Positions 1-7,492 are shown, counted from the stretch's first letter. The stretch: DNA of 12,697 nucleotides from Acidobacteriota bacterium (GCA_029777145.1 JAKOSS010000797.1:1-12697), one strand, 5' to 3'. The notes: a model not told the origin generated them from the sequence alone. Program-made: numbers and translations.

Positions 1-1008
1 GACGGCGCCGACCACCGGCCGCTCGCACACCAGATATTCGAAGATCTTTACCGAGATCAGCTTGCGCGGGTACGGTTCGGGCCTGACCGACGCGAAACAG
101 ACGTCGGCTCGCGCGATCAGGTATGGTATCTCGGCGAGCGGACGTTCGCCGGCGATTATCACGTTCCCGAGCCGCCGCTCGGCGACATGTTCTTCGAGCT
201 CCTTGCGGCGCGCGCCGTCACCGACGAGGAAGAAGCAGATGTCACGGCGCGTGCGGAGCAACTCTGCCGCTTCGAGCAGCGTTTCAAGTCCGTGCTTGAT
301 CCCGAACAACCCCGAGTACATGACGACGAATCGTCGCCCAAAATCGAATTTCGCGGCGGCCTCGTTTTCCGCCGGCAGCGGCTTGAAGATCTCGAGGTCG
401 GCCCCGTTGGGCACGAGCATGACATTCTCAGGCGGAGCGCCCCGTGCGGTCACCGTTTCACCGAGCGATTCGGTCGTGACGGTGATCAGATCGGAACTGC
501 GGTATCCCCAGCGCTCGATGCGCCTCGCTGTCTTGACCGGCGCCGACTGCTCGTCCATTCCGGCGTAAGTCACGAGTTCGTCGGACCAAAGGTCGCGGAT
601 GTCGTAAACGAGTTTGGCATCGCGAAATTTCGCGATCCAGACGGCCGGGATCACGGGGAACAACGGCGGGGAAGTGATGAGCACGACGTCGGGGCGTCCG
701 GCGCGCAGTCCGCCGGCGAGCACGGCGGGCATGAAACTCATATAACTGAGCATCTGTTTCACTTTCGAACGGTTGCGCGGAACGGTCCAGTATGCGGTCC
801 GCACGACGCGGCAGTCGTCGAACTCCTCGGTCATCGCCAACCTTCGGCGATAATCCGGCAACACGACGCCCGACGGATAGTTCGGCATGCCGGTCACGAC
901 CGTCACGTCGTGGCCGTTCGCCGCAAACTCGCGCACCAACGGATAAAGCCGGTTCGCCAGCGCGCCCATTTCGGGTCGGTAGATCTGGGTCACGATCAGG
1001 AACTTCAT
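1..1008 (-). CDS. GT4 glycosyltransferase, WbuB-like (3' end outside window)
   Basis: Cytoplasmic glycosyltransferase expected to add a sugar from a nucleotide donor to the lipid-linked repeat unit. The reading frame is open from the ATG at 1008 to the window edge, giving 336 residues; family members are usually about 400, so roughly the last 60-80 are missing. The N-terminal acceptor domain opens with MKFLIVTQIYRPEMGA and carries ITSPPLF (111-117) and YDIRDLWSDE (135-144), both typical of the WbuB-like branch of GT4. The C-terminal donor-binding Rossmann domain follows: VPNGADLEIF (199-208), YSGLFGIKHG (231-240), GDGARR (263-268) and KIFEYL (321-326), with Glu324 in the nucleotide-sugar contact region. 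The start is supported by AAGGA a few bases upstream (about 1015-1019). It begins 16 bp after the sugar-phosphate transferase stop, so the two are co-transcribed. The exact sugar added cannot be read from the sequence. Confidence 0.93.
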   Translation of the reverse strand, partial: MKFLIVTQIYRPEMGALANRLYPLVREFAANGHDVTVVTGMPNYPSGVVLPDYRRRLAMTEEFDDCRVVRTAYWTVPRNRSKVKQMLSYMSFMPAVLAGGLRAGRPDVVLITSPPLFPVIPAVWIAKFRDAKLVYDIRDLWSDELVTYAGMDEQSAPVKTARRIERWGYRSSDLITVTTESLGETVTARGAPPENVMLVPNGADLEIFKPLPAENEAAAKFDFGRRFVVMYSGLFGIKHGLETLLEAAELLRTRRDICFFLVGDGARRKELEEHVAERRLGNVIIAGERPLAEIPYLIARADVCFASVRPEPYPRKLISVKIFEYLVCERPVVGAV

Positions 1009-1024
1009 AATTTTTCCTTGGTGT

Positions 1025-1792
1025 TCAGCATGCCCCGGTTCTTTTCAGCACGGTGACGACCGTTTTCGCGAGGAGCTTCGCGTCGAGTTTCACCGACCGG
1101 TTGTCGATGTAGCGCATGTCGAGGTGGATCCGTTCCGCGTACGTCGTGTCGCTGCGTCCGGAGGTTTGCCACATCCCGCTCAGTCCCGGCTTGACGGTCA
1201 GCAACTTCGGACCGTAGATCGAGTATTTCTCGAGTTCATGCGGGACGATCGGCCGCGGACCGATCAGCGTCATCTGACCTTGCAGAACCTGCATCAGCTG
1301 CGGGATCTCGTCGAGACTCGTACGACGGAGAAAGCCACCGATCGGCGTCAGCCGCGGATCGTTCTCGATCTTGAACCGTGCTTCGAATTCCTCGCGCAGT
1401 GCCTCGTCGTTCCGCAGGATCTCGTCGGCGTCCGTCACCATCGTGCGAAACTTCCAGCAGTCGAACTGGCGTCCGCCGCGACCGAGCCGCCGGTGACGAT
1501 AGAGAACCGGGCCGCGGCTCGTGATCTTGATCGCCAGCGCGACGATCAGGATCACCGGCATTCCGACGACGATCATCAGGATCGAGAGATTGACGTCGAT
1601 CGCACGTTTGACGACGTCGAAAGTTGTCAAGCGATCTAACGATCCCGGAACCGTATACGCGAGCAGCGATGTGGAATCCGATGAGTTCTCCACTTTTCCC
1701 GGGGGTTTTTGCCCTCCGGGGTTGTGTTCCTGTGAACGGCGCGTGCCGAATGATTCACTGATCGCTTTGGGTCTGGTAATATTTTCTTGCAT
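1025..1792 (-). CDS. Polyprenyl-phosphate sugar-1-phosphate transferase (initiating PGT)
   Basis: Initiating enzyme of the pathway: transfers a sugar-1-phosphate from a nucleotide sugar to undecaprenyl phosphate at the inner-membrane face. 255 residues, bacterial sugar transferase family. A polar, probably disordered N-terminal stretch of about 58 residues precedes KRAIDV (62-67) and one hydrophobic membrane segment (about 69-90). Then come GPVLYRHRRLGRGG (94-107), WKFRTM (113-118), TSLDEIPQL (158-166) with the catalytic Asp161-Glu162 pair known from PglC-type enzymes, IGPRP (177-181) and KPGLSGMWQTSGRSD (201-215). It lacks the four extra membrane helices and CoA-binding-like domain of full-length WbaP, so it is the short monotopic type. 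ATG at 1792 is preceded by GGAG (1808-1805) at a long 12-nt spacing. A terminator hairpin lies directly upstream and sets it apart from the nine genes before it. Sugar specificity (Gal, Glc, GlcNAc, QuiNAc) is not readable. Confidence 0.96.
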   Translation of the reverse strand: MQENITRPKAISESFGTRRSQEHNPGGQKPPGKVENSSDSTSLLAYTVPGSLDRLTTFDVVKRAIDVNLSILMIVVGMPVILIVALAIKITSRGPVLYRHRRLGRGGRQFDCWKFRTMVTDADEILRNDEALREEFEARFKIENDPRLTPIGGFLRRTSLDEIPQLMQVLQGQMTLIGPRPIVPHELEKYSIYGPKLLTVKPGLSGMWQTSGRSDTTYAERIHLDMRYIDNRSVKLDAKLLAKTVVTVLKRTGAC

Positions 1793-1826
1793 TAGCTTTG
1801 CTCACTCCATGGGAAAGGTTGATGTG

Positions 1827-1864
1827 AAAAACCGGATGACACCCGCCAGTGTCGTCCGGTTTTG
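1827..1864 (-). terminator. Rho-independent terminator after the upstream GT4 gene
   Basis: A 15-bp stem pairs 1828-1842 with 1849-1863 around a 6-nt loop (1843-1848). All pairs are Watson-Crick except one wobble (1837/1854). On the minus strand the descending arm ends in five U residues (1831-1827), the standard intrinsic-terminator layout. The plus strand also has a T-rich tail (1860-1870), so the element could work both ways, although no plus-strand gene is seen. It lies 27 bp past the stop of the GT4 gene at 1891 and 34 bp before the sugar-transferase start at 1792. Confidence 0.85.
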
Positions 1865-1871
1865 TTGTTTG

Positions 1872-1890
1872 CGGCGGGCCCTCCCCGCCG
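1872..1890 (-). other. GC-rich 7-bp hairpin between GT4 stop and terminator
   Basis: 1872-1878 pairs with 1884-1890 (seven pairs, nearly all G-C) around a 5-nt loop, immediately after the TAA stop at 1893-1891. It is followed on the minus strand by an A-rich, not U-rich, stretch, so it is not a terminator by itself. It could stabilise the mRNA 3' end or assist the larger hairpin next to it. Function is inference only. Confidence 0.4.
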
Positions 1891-2925
1891 TTACAGATGT
1901 GAGGACAGTTCCGCTGCGCGGCTCGCGGATCGTGCCGTTTCGGCGGCGCCGACGACCGCGTCGTAGATCGCGAGAACTTTGCGCGTCGTCTGTCTTTCGT
2001 CGAGATCGGCGATCGCTTCGCGGCCGTTGATGCGGCGTCGCCTTTCGAGCACCTCGATCAGATTCCCCGCGATCGTCGCCGGGTCGTCGTTCCGACAAAC
2101 ATGACAGCCGTCGATTCCCTCGATCCGCCGGCGAACGTCGCCGACGTCGACCGAAACGACCGGAAGATTGCAGGCGAGCGCTTCCTTGACGACGTTCGGC
2201 GAACCTTCGTGGACCGATGTCAGAAGCAGCGCGTCGCAGGCGTTCATGTAAGCCGCGATCTCGGCGTGCGGACGATTCGTCGCAGTGACGAGTTCGGCGT
2301 CGAAGCGCTTGCCGACGATCGCCACCGCGCGTTTCGCCAGATCGTAACGCTTGCGCGGGTTGTGAATGCTCGAGGCCGCGAAGAGTATCAGACGTTTCTT
2401 CGCGGGCAGACCGAGCAATTTCCGAGATTTCGTCCGGGACGCCGGGCGAAAGGTCTCGAGATCGAGTCCGCTCGGGATGACGACGTAATCATCGCGTTCG
2501 ATGCGTTTCGCGAGCGACTCCGAGACGACGATGACGGCGTCGGCCGCGCGCGCCATCGTTTTCGAGACCGTCGTCAGGATCTTGCCGAGAAACGTCGGCG
2601 CGCCGTTGGCTCCGATGATTCCTTCGAGATCGTTCCCGCGGAACGTGATCACCCACGGAATCCGTTTGGGCAGCGCGAGCGTCGCGCTGTGACCCCACTG
2701 CGCGTGCATCAGATCGTAGCGCTTGCCGCGCGTATGCCGGCGCAGACGGAACCAGGCCCCGATGTAAAGAAGCAGGTTTTTCTTACCCTTGAAATGGAAG
2801 ACGTCGACGTCGGCGCCCGCCTTTTTCAGGTGCTCGACCTGCCGCGCGATGAACGGCACCGCCTGCGGATTGTCCGCCGTCGGATACTCGCTCGTGATCA
2901 TAAGTATCTTGAGTTTTTCGCTCAT
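1891..2925 (-). CDS. GT4 family glycosyltransferase
   Basis: Retaining GT-B glycosyltransferase of 344 residues, predicted to extend the lipid-linked oligosaccharide in the cytoplasm. The N-terminal domain has ILMITSEYPTADNPQAVPFI (7-26), typical of GT4 proteins, and ITFRGNDL (93-100). The donor-binding half has VVSESL (133-138), IPSGLD (150-155) and the EX7E motif as Glu240 and Glu248 in HEGSPNVVKEALA, which contacts the nucleotide sugar. Length is normal for the family. The start at 2925 overlaps the upstream ATP-grasp stop in an ATGA tetranucleotide and has a strong Shine-Dalgarno GGGAGA (2939-2934) 8 nt upstream, so it is translationally coupled yet can also start independently. It is the last gene before the terminator. 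The polar Ala/Ser/Glu-rich tail (about 325-344) looks unstructured. Donor and acceptor sugars are unknown. Confidence 0.94.
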   Translation of the reverse strand: MSEKLKILMITSEYPTADNPQAVPFIARQVEHLKKAGADVDVFHFKGKKNLLLYIGAWFRLRRHTRGKRYDLMHAQWGHSATLALPKRIPWVITFRGNDLEGIIGANGAPTFLGKILTTVSKTMARAADAVIVVSESLAKRIERDDYVVIPSGLDLETFRPASRTKSRKLLGLPAKKRLILFAASSIHNPRKRYDLAKRAVAIVGKRFDAELVTATNRPHAEIAAYMNACDALLLTSVHEGSPNVVKEALACNLPVVSVDVGDVRRRIEGIDGCHVCRNDDPATIAGNLIEVLERRRRINGREAIADLDERQTTRKVLAIYDAVVGAAETARSASRAAELSSHL

Positions 2926-4160
2926 TTTTCGAATCTCCCGAACGTTGCTCCCACAGGTCCACGTGTTACGGCCGTCCTCGGTCTTTCGGTGTTTCGGCGA
3001 AATTTGCTGCCGATCGTCTCAACGATGCGTCCGAGTGCGGCGCCGGCCAACGGCAGCGGATCGTCGATCGAGAATCCGGGACGTGCGTCGCAGGCGAACG
3101 CCCACCGGAGCCAGTCGCCGAGCCCGACGCCGTCCCGGCGTGCCATGAACACGTCCTGCCAGACGCGGCACCAGTTTGTCCCGGCGCGCGCCGGACCGTA
3201 AGCGGGCCGTTCCACGCCGGTCAGATCGCAATAGACGAGCACCGGAAGGTTGACACCGGCGCGCGCTCCGAGGTGATGCCAGAGATTGAACCGCGGGTTG
3301 ATCTCGAGAAGTTTAAGATCTCCGTTCGGATCGCGCTTGAAGTCGAATTTCGCGACTCCGCGGAAGTCGGTCCGCGCAACTATCCGCCGGCCCAGTTCGG
3401 CCACATCGTGCTCGTCGGTCACCGTCAGCGCGCAGCTCTGGCCGAATTCCCGCGGGAAGGTCCGGATCTTCTTTCCGGTAAATTCACCGGCGATCTGACC
3501 GCTCTCGTCGACATAAACGTGATAGCTCTCGATCGCGCTTTCGGGGCCCGGAACGCATTCCTGGGCGAGAAGTTCGAGTCCGTGCGACGCGGGCGATCCG
3601 AGAAATCCTTCAAGTGCTGCGGCGGACTCGAAGATCAAAGCCTTTCCGAGACCGGCGACGGGTTTCCACTCGGCCGCCCGGCGCGTCAGCGGTTTGACGA
3701 TCAGCGGGAATCCGAGTCCCGATAGTTCGCCGCGTCCGTCGGCGTCAAGTTTGACCGCCGGCGGAACGGGCAATCCGAGCGACTGCGCGAGTTCCTGGAA
3801 CTTGAGCTTTTCGACGAATGTTTCGATCAGCTCAGCGTCGGCGACGACGAAATCATAGAATTCCGACAGCCGCTCGCGGTTGCGCGACACCATCAGCATG
3901 TCGGCGTCCGACTCGTAAAACAGCACCGGTTTGCGCGCCTGGCGCGCGCCGAAATCAAGCAAATTCGTGACGAGCCTTTCAGGTTCGCGCCAGGGATCGG
4001 CCCATTCGATGATCTCGCGTGCATACCGCGAGTACCGCGGGAGCGCGGTTCGTCCGGCCGCCACCGCACATGGAATTCCTTCGAGCGCGAGCGGCCTGAG
4101 CATATCGATGTCGCCGAGAATCACGGCCTTCGGTCCGTTCAGTGTCTTCATTCGCATCAT
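2922..4160 (-). CDS. ATP-grasp carboxylate-amine/thiol ligase-like protein
   Basis: Predicted soluble ATP-grasp enzyme of 412 residues, of the class that activates a carboxylate as an acyl phosphate and joins it to an amine or thiol. The pre-ATP-grasp part opens with GPKAVILGDIDML (9-21). KLKFQELAQSLGLPVPPAV (118-136) fits the family's usual approach to the ATP site. FPLIVKPL (151-158) carries the ATP-binding Lys156, AQECVPG (199-205) the hinge, and VAKFDFKRD (269-277) plus LLEINPRFN (284-292) the Mg-binding acidic/Asn residues (Glu286, Asn288). The start at 4160 is chosen because its ATGA overlaps the stop of the FemAB-like gene, as at the next junction; ATG codons at 4157 and 4151 are alternatives, and no clear Shine-Dalgarno is visible for any. 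The frame stays open up to 4496, but that part lies wholly inside the upstream gene and looks like no known domain. Substrate unknown; its tie to the FemAB-like gene suggests joint work on a modifying group. Confidence 0.88.
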   Translation of the reverse strand: MMRMKTLNGPKAVILGDIDMLRPLALEGIPCAVAAGRTALPRYSRYAREIIEWADPWREPERLVTNLLDFGARQARKPVLFYESDADMLMVSRNRERLSEFYDFVVADAELIETFVEKLKFQELAQSLGLPVPPAVKLDADGRGELSGLGFPLIVKPLTRRAAEWKPVAGLGKALIFESAAALEGFLGSPASHGLELLAQECVPGPESAIESYHVYVDESGQIAGEFTGKKIRTFPREFGQSCALTVTDEHDVAELGRRIVARTDFRGVAKFDFKRDPNGDLKLLEINPRFNLWHHLGARAGVNLPVLVYCDLTGVERPAYGPARAGTNWCRVWQDVFMARRDGVGLGDWLRWAFACDARPGFSIDDPLPLAGAALGRIVETIGSKFRRNTERPRTAVTRGPVGATFGRFEK

Positions 4161-5224
4161 GTCGTTGAGATCGTCGGCGACGCGGATCGAAATCGGCCGC
4201 GGACGCGCTGTTGAAATCGATAGAGACGCTCGGCGATGTCCCGTGCCGGCGTCATCCAGGCATAGCGGCTGCGGATCCAGCGAGTCTTGTCGGTGACCAT
4301 CCGCGCCCCGAATTTCCGTTTGAACTCGCCGCGTCCCATCAGATCGAAGGTGGTACAGCCGGCCGACATCGCGCGGCGCATCAGTTCCCAGGTCATCATC
4401 TCGGTCGGCCGATACCAGCGGTGTTCGGTGCGATGCGTCCAGCTCCAGAGTGCGAGTTCGTCGGCGTAAACGGTCGCCAGCGCCGTTGCGATGCAAGTCT
4501 TTTTGTCGGGCAGATAGACGCCGGCGGCGAGCAGCGATCCGGCGTCGCGCATCTTCGAAATGAACTCCGCAATGCGCTCCGGGCCGAACGGCACGACATT
4601 GCCGCCGCGCAGAAAGACCTCGGTAATCTGGTCGTAGACTTCGTCCGCGAAACCGGATTCATCGGTTAACCGAACCTCGAGACCGAGTTCGGAACCCCGA
4701 CGTATATTTCGCCGGGCGCTCGGCTTCATTCCTTTGAGATTGCGGTTCTCGTCACCTGGAAAGAGTTCGGCGCGGTAGGTATATTCCGGACGCGCCGCGA
4801 ATCCCGCATCCGTCATCGCCGGCCCGCTCAATCGGTTGCTCACGATCTCGATATGGTGTACCGAATGGACGCGTTCGAGATGCGGGACGAGAAGCGAAAC
4901 GATCGTCTCCGGCGAAATTCGCGACTCGTCGAACAGCGGCCCGATGGCGGAGGTCTGCCAGCCCGGCATCGGCGATCCGAAGATCCGCATCGGACCTTTT
5001 GTGATCACCAGTCCGGGCAAACACCCGACGATCCCGCCGTCATCGGATTCGAAAACCAGACGCAGCGCCTGTCCGCCGGTGCAGTTCTCAAGCGACCGGA
5101 TCCATTGCGACGTATGGAATATGCGCCGGTGGCGGAACCGCCCGACGATCTCGTTCCAGGCCGTCGATTCCTGGGGCGTCGCTTCACGAATTGTCGTTCC
5201 GTTCCTTTTCATAATCAGTGTCAC
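4157..5224 (-). CDS. FemAB/GNAT-like acyl- or aminoacyltransferase
   Basis: 355 residues from the GTG start. Resembles the FemAB-like acetyltransferase group (GNAT fold, Acetyltransf_6/CelD-like), common in polysaccharide loci. The N-terminal GNAT half has FHTSQWIRSLEN (36-47) and PMPGWQTSAIGPLF (85-98). The second half has the FemAB hallmark MKPSARRNIRRG (166-177), then TALATVYADELALWSW (247-262), an E-x-x-x-W-E-L-M helix (275-282) and FDLMGRGEFKRKFGA (293-307). No membrane segment, so cytoplasmic. It likely adds an acyl or aminoacyl group to a sugar amine or lipid-linked intermediate; the donor is not readable. GTG 5224 lies 2 nt after the deacetylase TAA with GGA (5233-5231) 6 nt upstream; ATG 5212 is a second candidate giving a protein four residues shorter. 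Its 3' end overlaps the ATP-grasp start by 4 bp. Confidence 0.88.
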   Translation of the reverse strand: MTLIMKRNGTTIREATPQESTAWNEIVGRFRHRRIFHTSQWIRSLENCTGGQALRLVFESDDGGIVGCLPGLVITKGPMRIFGSPMPGWQTSAIGPLFDESRISPETIVSLLVPHLERVHSVHHIEIVSNRLSGPAMTDAGFAARPEYTYRAELFPGDENRNLKGMKPSARRNIRRGSELGLEVRLTDESGFADEVYDQITEVFLRGGNVVPFGPERIAEFISKMRDAGSLLAAGVYLPDKKTCIATALATVYADELALWSWTHRTEHRWYRPTEMMTWELMRRAMSAGCTTFDLMGRGEFKRKFGARMVTDKTRWIRSRYAWMTPARDIAERLYRFQQRVRGRFRSASPTISTT

Positions 5225-5226
5225 CG

Positions 5227-6174
5227 TTATTCCGACGCCGCATTTATCCGCGGCTCGCGGATCCGCTTCGGACGCCTGAGCCGGCGTTCGAGGCGATGAA
5301 ACATGTCTTTCGCGTAGAGCGGCAGCAATGCGCCTGCCGTTTTCGCGCGGATCGTCGCCGGGGTATCAAGCGCATGCAGTTCGAGCCGCGGCAGGCGCAG
5401 CGGATCCGACTTGGCACAGACGAGCCCGGAATCCGTCGTCAGTCCGATCTCGAATCCGGCGCTTCGCACCGCGTGGACGTAATCCTCGGAGACGTCGCCG
5501 AGATAAGAATTGCCGAACGGATAGGCATAGATCCGCGCATGTTCCGGTCCGAGCCGGCTCCGCAGCATCGCTGCCGAACGCTCGACCTCGTCGCGGATCG
5601 AAGCGCGGTCGAGCCCGCTTCCGCGATCGTGGCGGTGCGAGTGCGAACCGACCGTTACCAAACCGCTCGCGGCGCACGCCTCGAGGTCGTCCCAATCCAT
5701 CATCTGCCAGCAATCCGCCGGCACGTGGCTCTTGTTCCGCAACGCCCAGCGGTCGAACGGCTGCGGCCGAACGGAACCGACCGAACCGGTGACGACCAGA
5801 ACGGTCGCCGGCACCCGAAGTCGCTCGAGTATCGGCAGGGCGTGCTTTCTGAAGTTCAGGTAGCCGTCGTCGAACGTCAGCGCGACGGCCGGTTTCGCTC
5901 CGGGCCGCCGCGGCCGTCCGCTAAACTTCGCGATGTCGGCCAGCGGTATGAGTTCGGCAAATTCGAGCAGCGATTCGAGCTGTTTCTCGAAAACCCAAGG
6001 GCGGATGTTTCGGTCATCGATATGACGGTCACGGCAACCCGGTTCGGCGATCCGGTGAAGGTAAAACACCGCGATCTTTCGGGTGTCGAACCGCGGTGAG
6101 ATCGAATGCAAAAACACCTGAAGTCGTCCCATCGCCGCGCGGGCAGCCTGTTTGAAATCGATTCTTCGCAACAT
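5227..6174 (-). CDS. Polysaccharide deacetylase (NodB/CE4 family)
   Basis: CE4-type deacetylase of 315 residues, which removes N- or O-acetyl groups using a divalent metal. Motif 1 is TFDDGY (100-105) with the catalytic base Asp102 and metal ligand Asp103. Motif 2 is SHSHRH (177-182), supplying His178 and His182 in the H-S-x-x-H pattern. Motif 3 is AYPFG (217-221), close to the usual R-x-P-Y/F-G. RLPRLEL (260-266) matches a later conserved region. There is no signal peptide or convincing membrane helix, so it may act in the cytoplasm on a precursor or lipid-linked sugar, unlike secreted chitin or peptidoglycan deacetylases. The start at 6174 sits 1 nt after the ligase stop (TGA-C-ATG); an in-frame ATG at 6216 would overlap the ligase by 41 bp and add 14 residues of no family character. 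The C-terminal tail (about 290-312) is strongly basic. Confidence 0.93.
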   Translation of the reverse strand: MLRRIDFKQAARAAMGRLQVFLHSISPRFDTRKIAVFYLHRIAEPGCRDRHIDDRNIRPWVFEKQLESLLEFAELIPLADIAKFSGRPRRPGAKPAVALTFDDGYLNFRKHALPILERLRVPATVLVVTGSVGSVRPQPFDRWALRNKSHVPADCWQMMDWDDLEACAASGLVTVGSHSHRHDRGSGLDRASIRDEVERSAAMLRSRLGPEHARIYAYPFGNSYLGDVSEDYVHAVRSAGFEIGLTTDSGLVCAKSDPLRLPRLELHALDTPATIRAKTAGALLPLYAKDMFHRLERRLRRPKRIREPRINAASE

Positions 6175-6175
6175 G

Positions 6176-7492
6176 TCAGTCGAGTGCCGGGACGCGCTGC
6201 GATCCGATCGTCGCATCGAGTGCCCGGCGGGCGAATGCCGCCGGCGCCGAAAGGACGTAGGCGATCACCAGCCAGTGAAGTTTGTTGTGCAGCCAAAGCC
6301 CGCTCATGTTCGCGACCAAGACCATCAGCAGCAGCGAAAGCGGCAGTACGCCGCGCGGGCCGCCGCGCCGTTTGTAGGCCGTCAGCAGGCACAGCCAGAG
6401 TCCCGCGAAAAGCGGGATCGAACCGATCGCGCCCGATGCGATCAGCGCGTAAAGGATCAGATTGTGCGGGTTCTTCGAGTCCTCTTCAGGATGCGCGAGT
6501 TCCGCTCCGAGCTCGTATTCGGCGACCTTTGCGCCCCAGCCGAACAGCGGCTTTTCAAGAAACAGCCCGAGCGCGGCCGGGTAGATCTGTTCGCGGCGCG
6601 CGAGTTTCCCGTCTTCGATCGCCACGGCGAAGCGGTCGCGGTCAACTTGTGAATCGAGGACCATCGCGACGAAAAGTCCGATCGCGACGACGACGATCGC
6701 CGTGTTGCGGAGTTTGACCGACGCCGCGCCCTTCTTGATCGTCAGGGCGAGCAATCCGGCGCCGAGCGCGATCAGCCCGCCGCGCGATCCCGTGCCGATG
6801 ATCGCGAGTCCGATGACCGGCACCGCAAGCGGAACGATGAGCCGCGAACGAAACGCGTTCTCGGATACCGCATACCGCAATCCGACGATCGCCAGAAGTC
6901 CGACCGAAAGGATGCGCGCGATGTTGTTCGGATGAAACCCGAACGCGGTCAGACGGTTGCCGGCGTCGGTATCGGAAATGCCGGCAAACTGCAGGACCGC
7001 AACGATCAGGCACGACGCGCCGAGCGTGATCAGCATGCCGCGCGCCACCCGCTCAGATCGCATGATGCTCATCGCGAGCCAGCTCATCAGCATCAGCTGT
7101 CCGAAAACATATACCTGCCACTTTGCTTCCTCGACGTAGATCGTCGGCGTCGACGTATACGCGGGCAGCGAAAAGATCACGAAATAGAGGACGAAAAATC
7201 CGAATGCCGCGGGCCATTTCCGGAACCACACCGACGGCTGAAATGCGGTCGAAAGCAGCAGAACGGCAAGCGTCAGCGTCGTAATCTCGGTCGTCGTCCC
7301 GAGATTGACCGTCTCAAACGGGATTGACGCGACATAGGCATAGAACGCGAGCCGCACGGCCGGTACGACGCGGAATGTTTCGCGCCGAACCGCCGACTCG
7401 GAAGCACACGCGTCGACGCCGCTTTCGGAAACCGTTCCGAATGCGGGGTAATCCGGCGCGAAAGCCGGCTGATTTGCGTTCAAAGTATTCAT
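6176..7492 (-). CDS. O-antigen ligase/polymerase family membrane protein (Wzy_C)
   Basis: 438-residue integral membrane protein with about 11-12 hydrophobic segments, of the O-antigen ligase (WaaL)/Wzy polymerase superfamily. A polar 42-residue cytoplasmic N-terminus comes first. Conserved points are FHPNN (186-190), GTGSRGGLIAL (233-243) with Arg237, and a large periplasmic loop (about 281-345) holding RREQIYP (299-305), KPLFGWG (314-320) and NPHNLIL (341-347). Two arginines and a histidine at such sites are known to be essential in WaaL. It would join undecaprenyl-linked glycans outside the inner membrane, either polymerising repeats or ligating the chain to an acceptor; sequence alone does not decide which. 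ATG 7492 is 11 bp after the phosphatase stop, with AAGG about 9 nt upstream. It is the only ligase/polymerase in the window, which favours a polymerase role unless a Wzy lies outside. Confidence 0.92.
   Translation of the reverse strand: MNTLNANQPAFAPDYPAFGTVSESGVDACASESAVRRETFRVVPAVRLAFYAYVASIPFETVNLGTTTEITTLTLAVLLLSTAFQPSVWFRKWPAAFGFFVLYFVIFSLPAYTSTPTIYVEEAKWQVYVFGQLMLMSWLAMSIMRSERVARGMLITLGASCLIVAVLQFAGISDTDAGNRLTAFGFHPNNIARILSVGLLAIVGLRYAVSENAFRSRLIVPLAVPVIGLAIIGTGSRGGLIALGAGLLALTIKKGAASVKLRNTAIVVVAIGLFVAMVLDSQVDRDRFAVAIEDGKLARREQIYPAALGLFLEKPLFGWGAKVAEYELGAELAHPEEDSKNPHNLILYALIASGAIGSIPLFAGLWLCLLTAYKRRGGPRGVLPLSLLLMVLVANMSGLWLHNKLHWLVIAYVLSAPAAFARRALDATIGSQRVPALD

Noticed and set aside
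1691..1722. G/C runs flanking an A/T run inside the 5' part of the sugar transferase gene, terminator-like at first sight
   Set aside because: It lies in coding sequence (Pro/Gly-rich stretch), the A/T run sits in the loop rather than after the stem, and pairing is imperfect.
1802..1810. Two-codon open frame (ATG GAG TGA) just before the sugar transferase
   Set aside because: Its ATG has no ribosome-binding site and the GAG belongs to the likely Shine-Dalgarno of the next gene; probably chance.
2101..3201. Long plus-strand open frame (366 codons), with others at 187-1056, 5218-6099, 9248-10168 and 9793-10980
   Set aside because: All are antisense to well-recognised minus-strand genes, are Arg-rich and show no family motifs; GC-rich coding sequence commonly leaves such open shadow frames.
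4161..4496. In-frame extension of the ATP-grasp frame, adding about 112 residues upstream
   Set aside because: It lies entirely inside the FemAB-like gene, is an Arg/Asp-rich low-quality translation with no family likeness, and the ATP-grasp fold begins naturally at MKTLNGPKAVILG.
5221..6180. High density of GATC sites (ten counted in these 960 bp, about three expected by composition)
   Set aside because: Mostly explained by frequent ATC isoleucine and GAT/CGATC codon contexts in GC-rich genes; could reflect Dam-type methylation biology but needs a genome-wide count, so not reported as a signal.
6175..6216. Upstream ATG for the deacetylase giving 14 more residues
   Set aside because: It would overlap the ligase gene by 41 bp; the ATG at 6174, 1 nt after the ligase stop, fits the operon spacing better.
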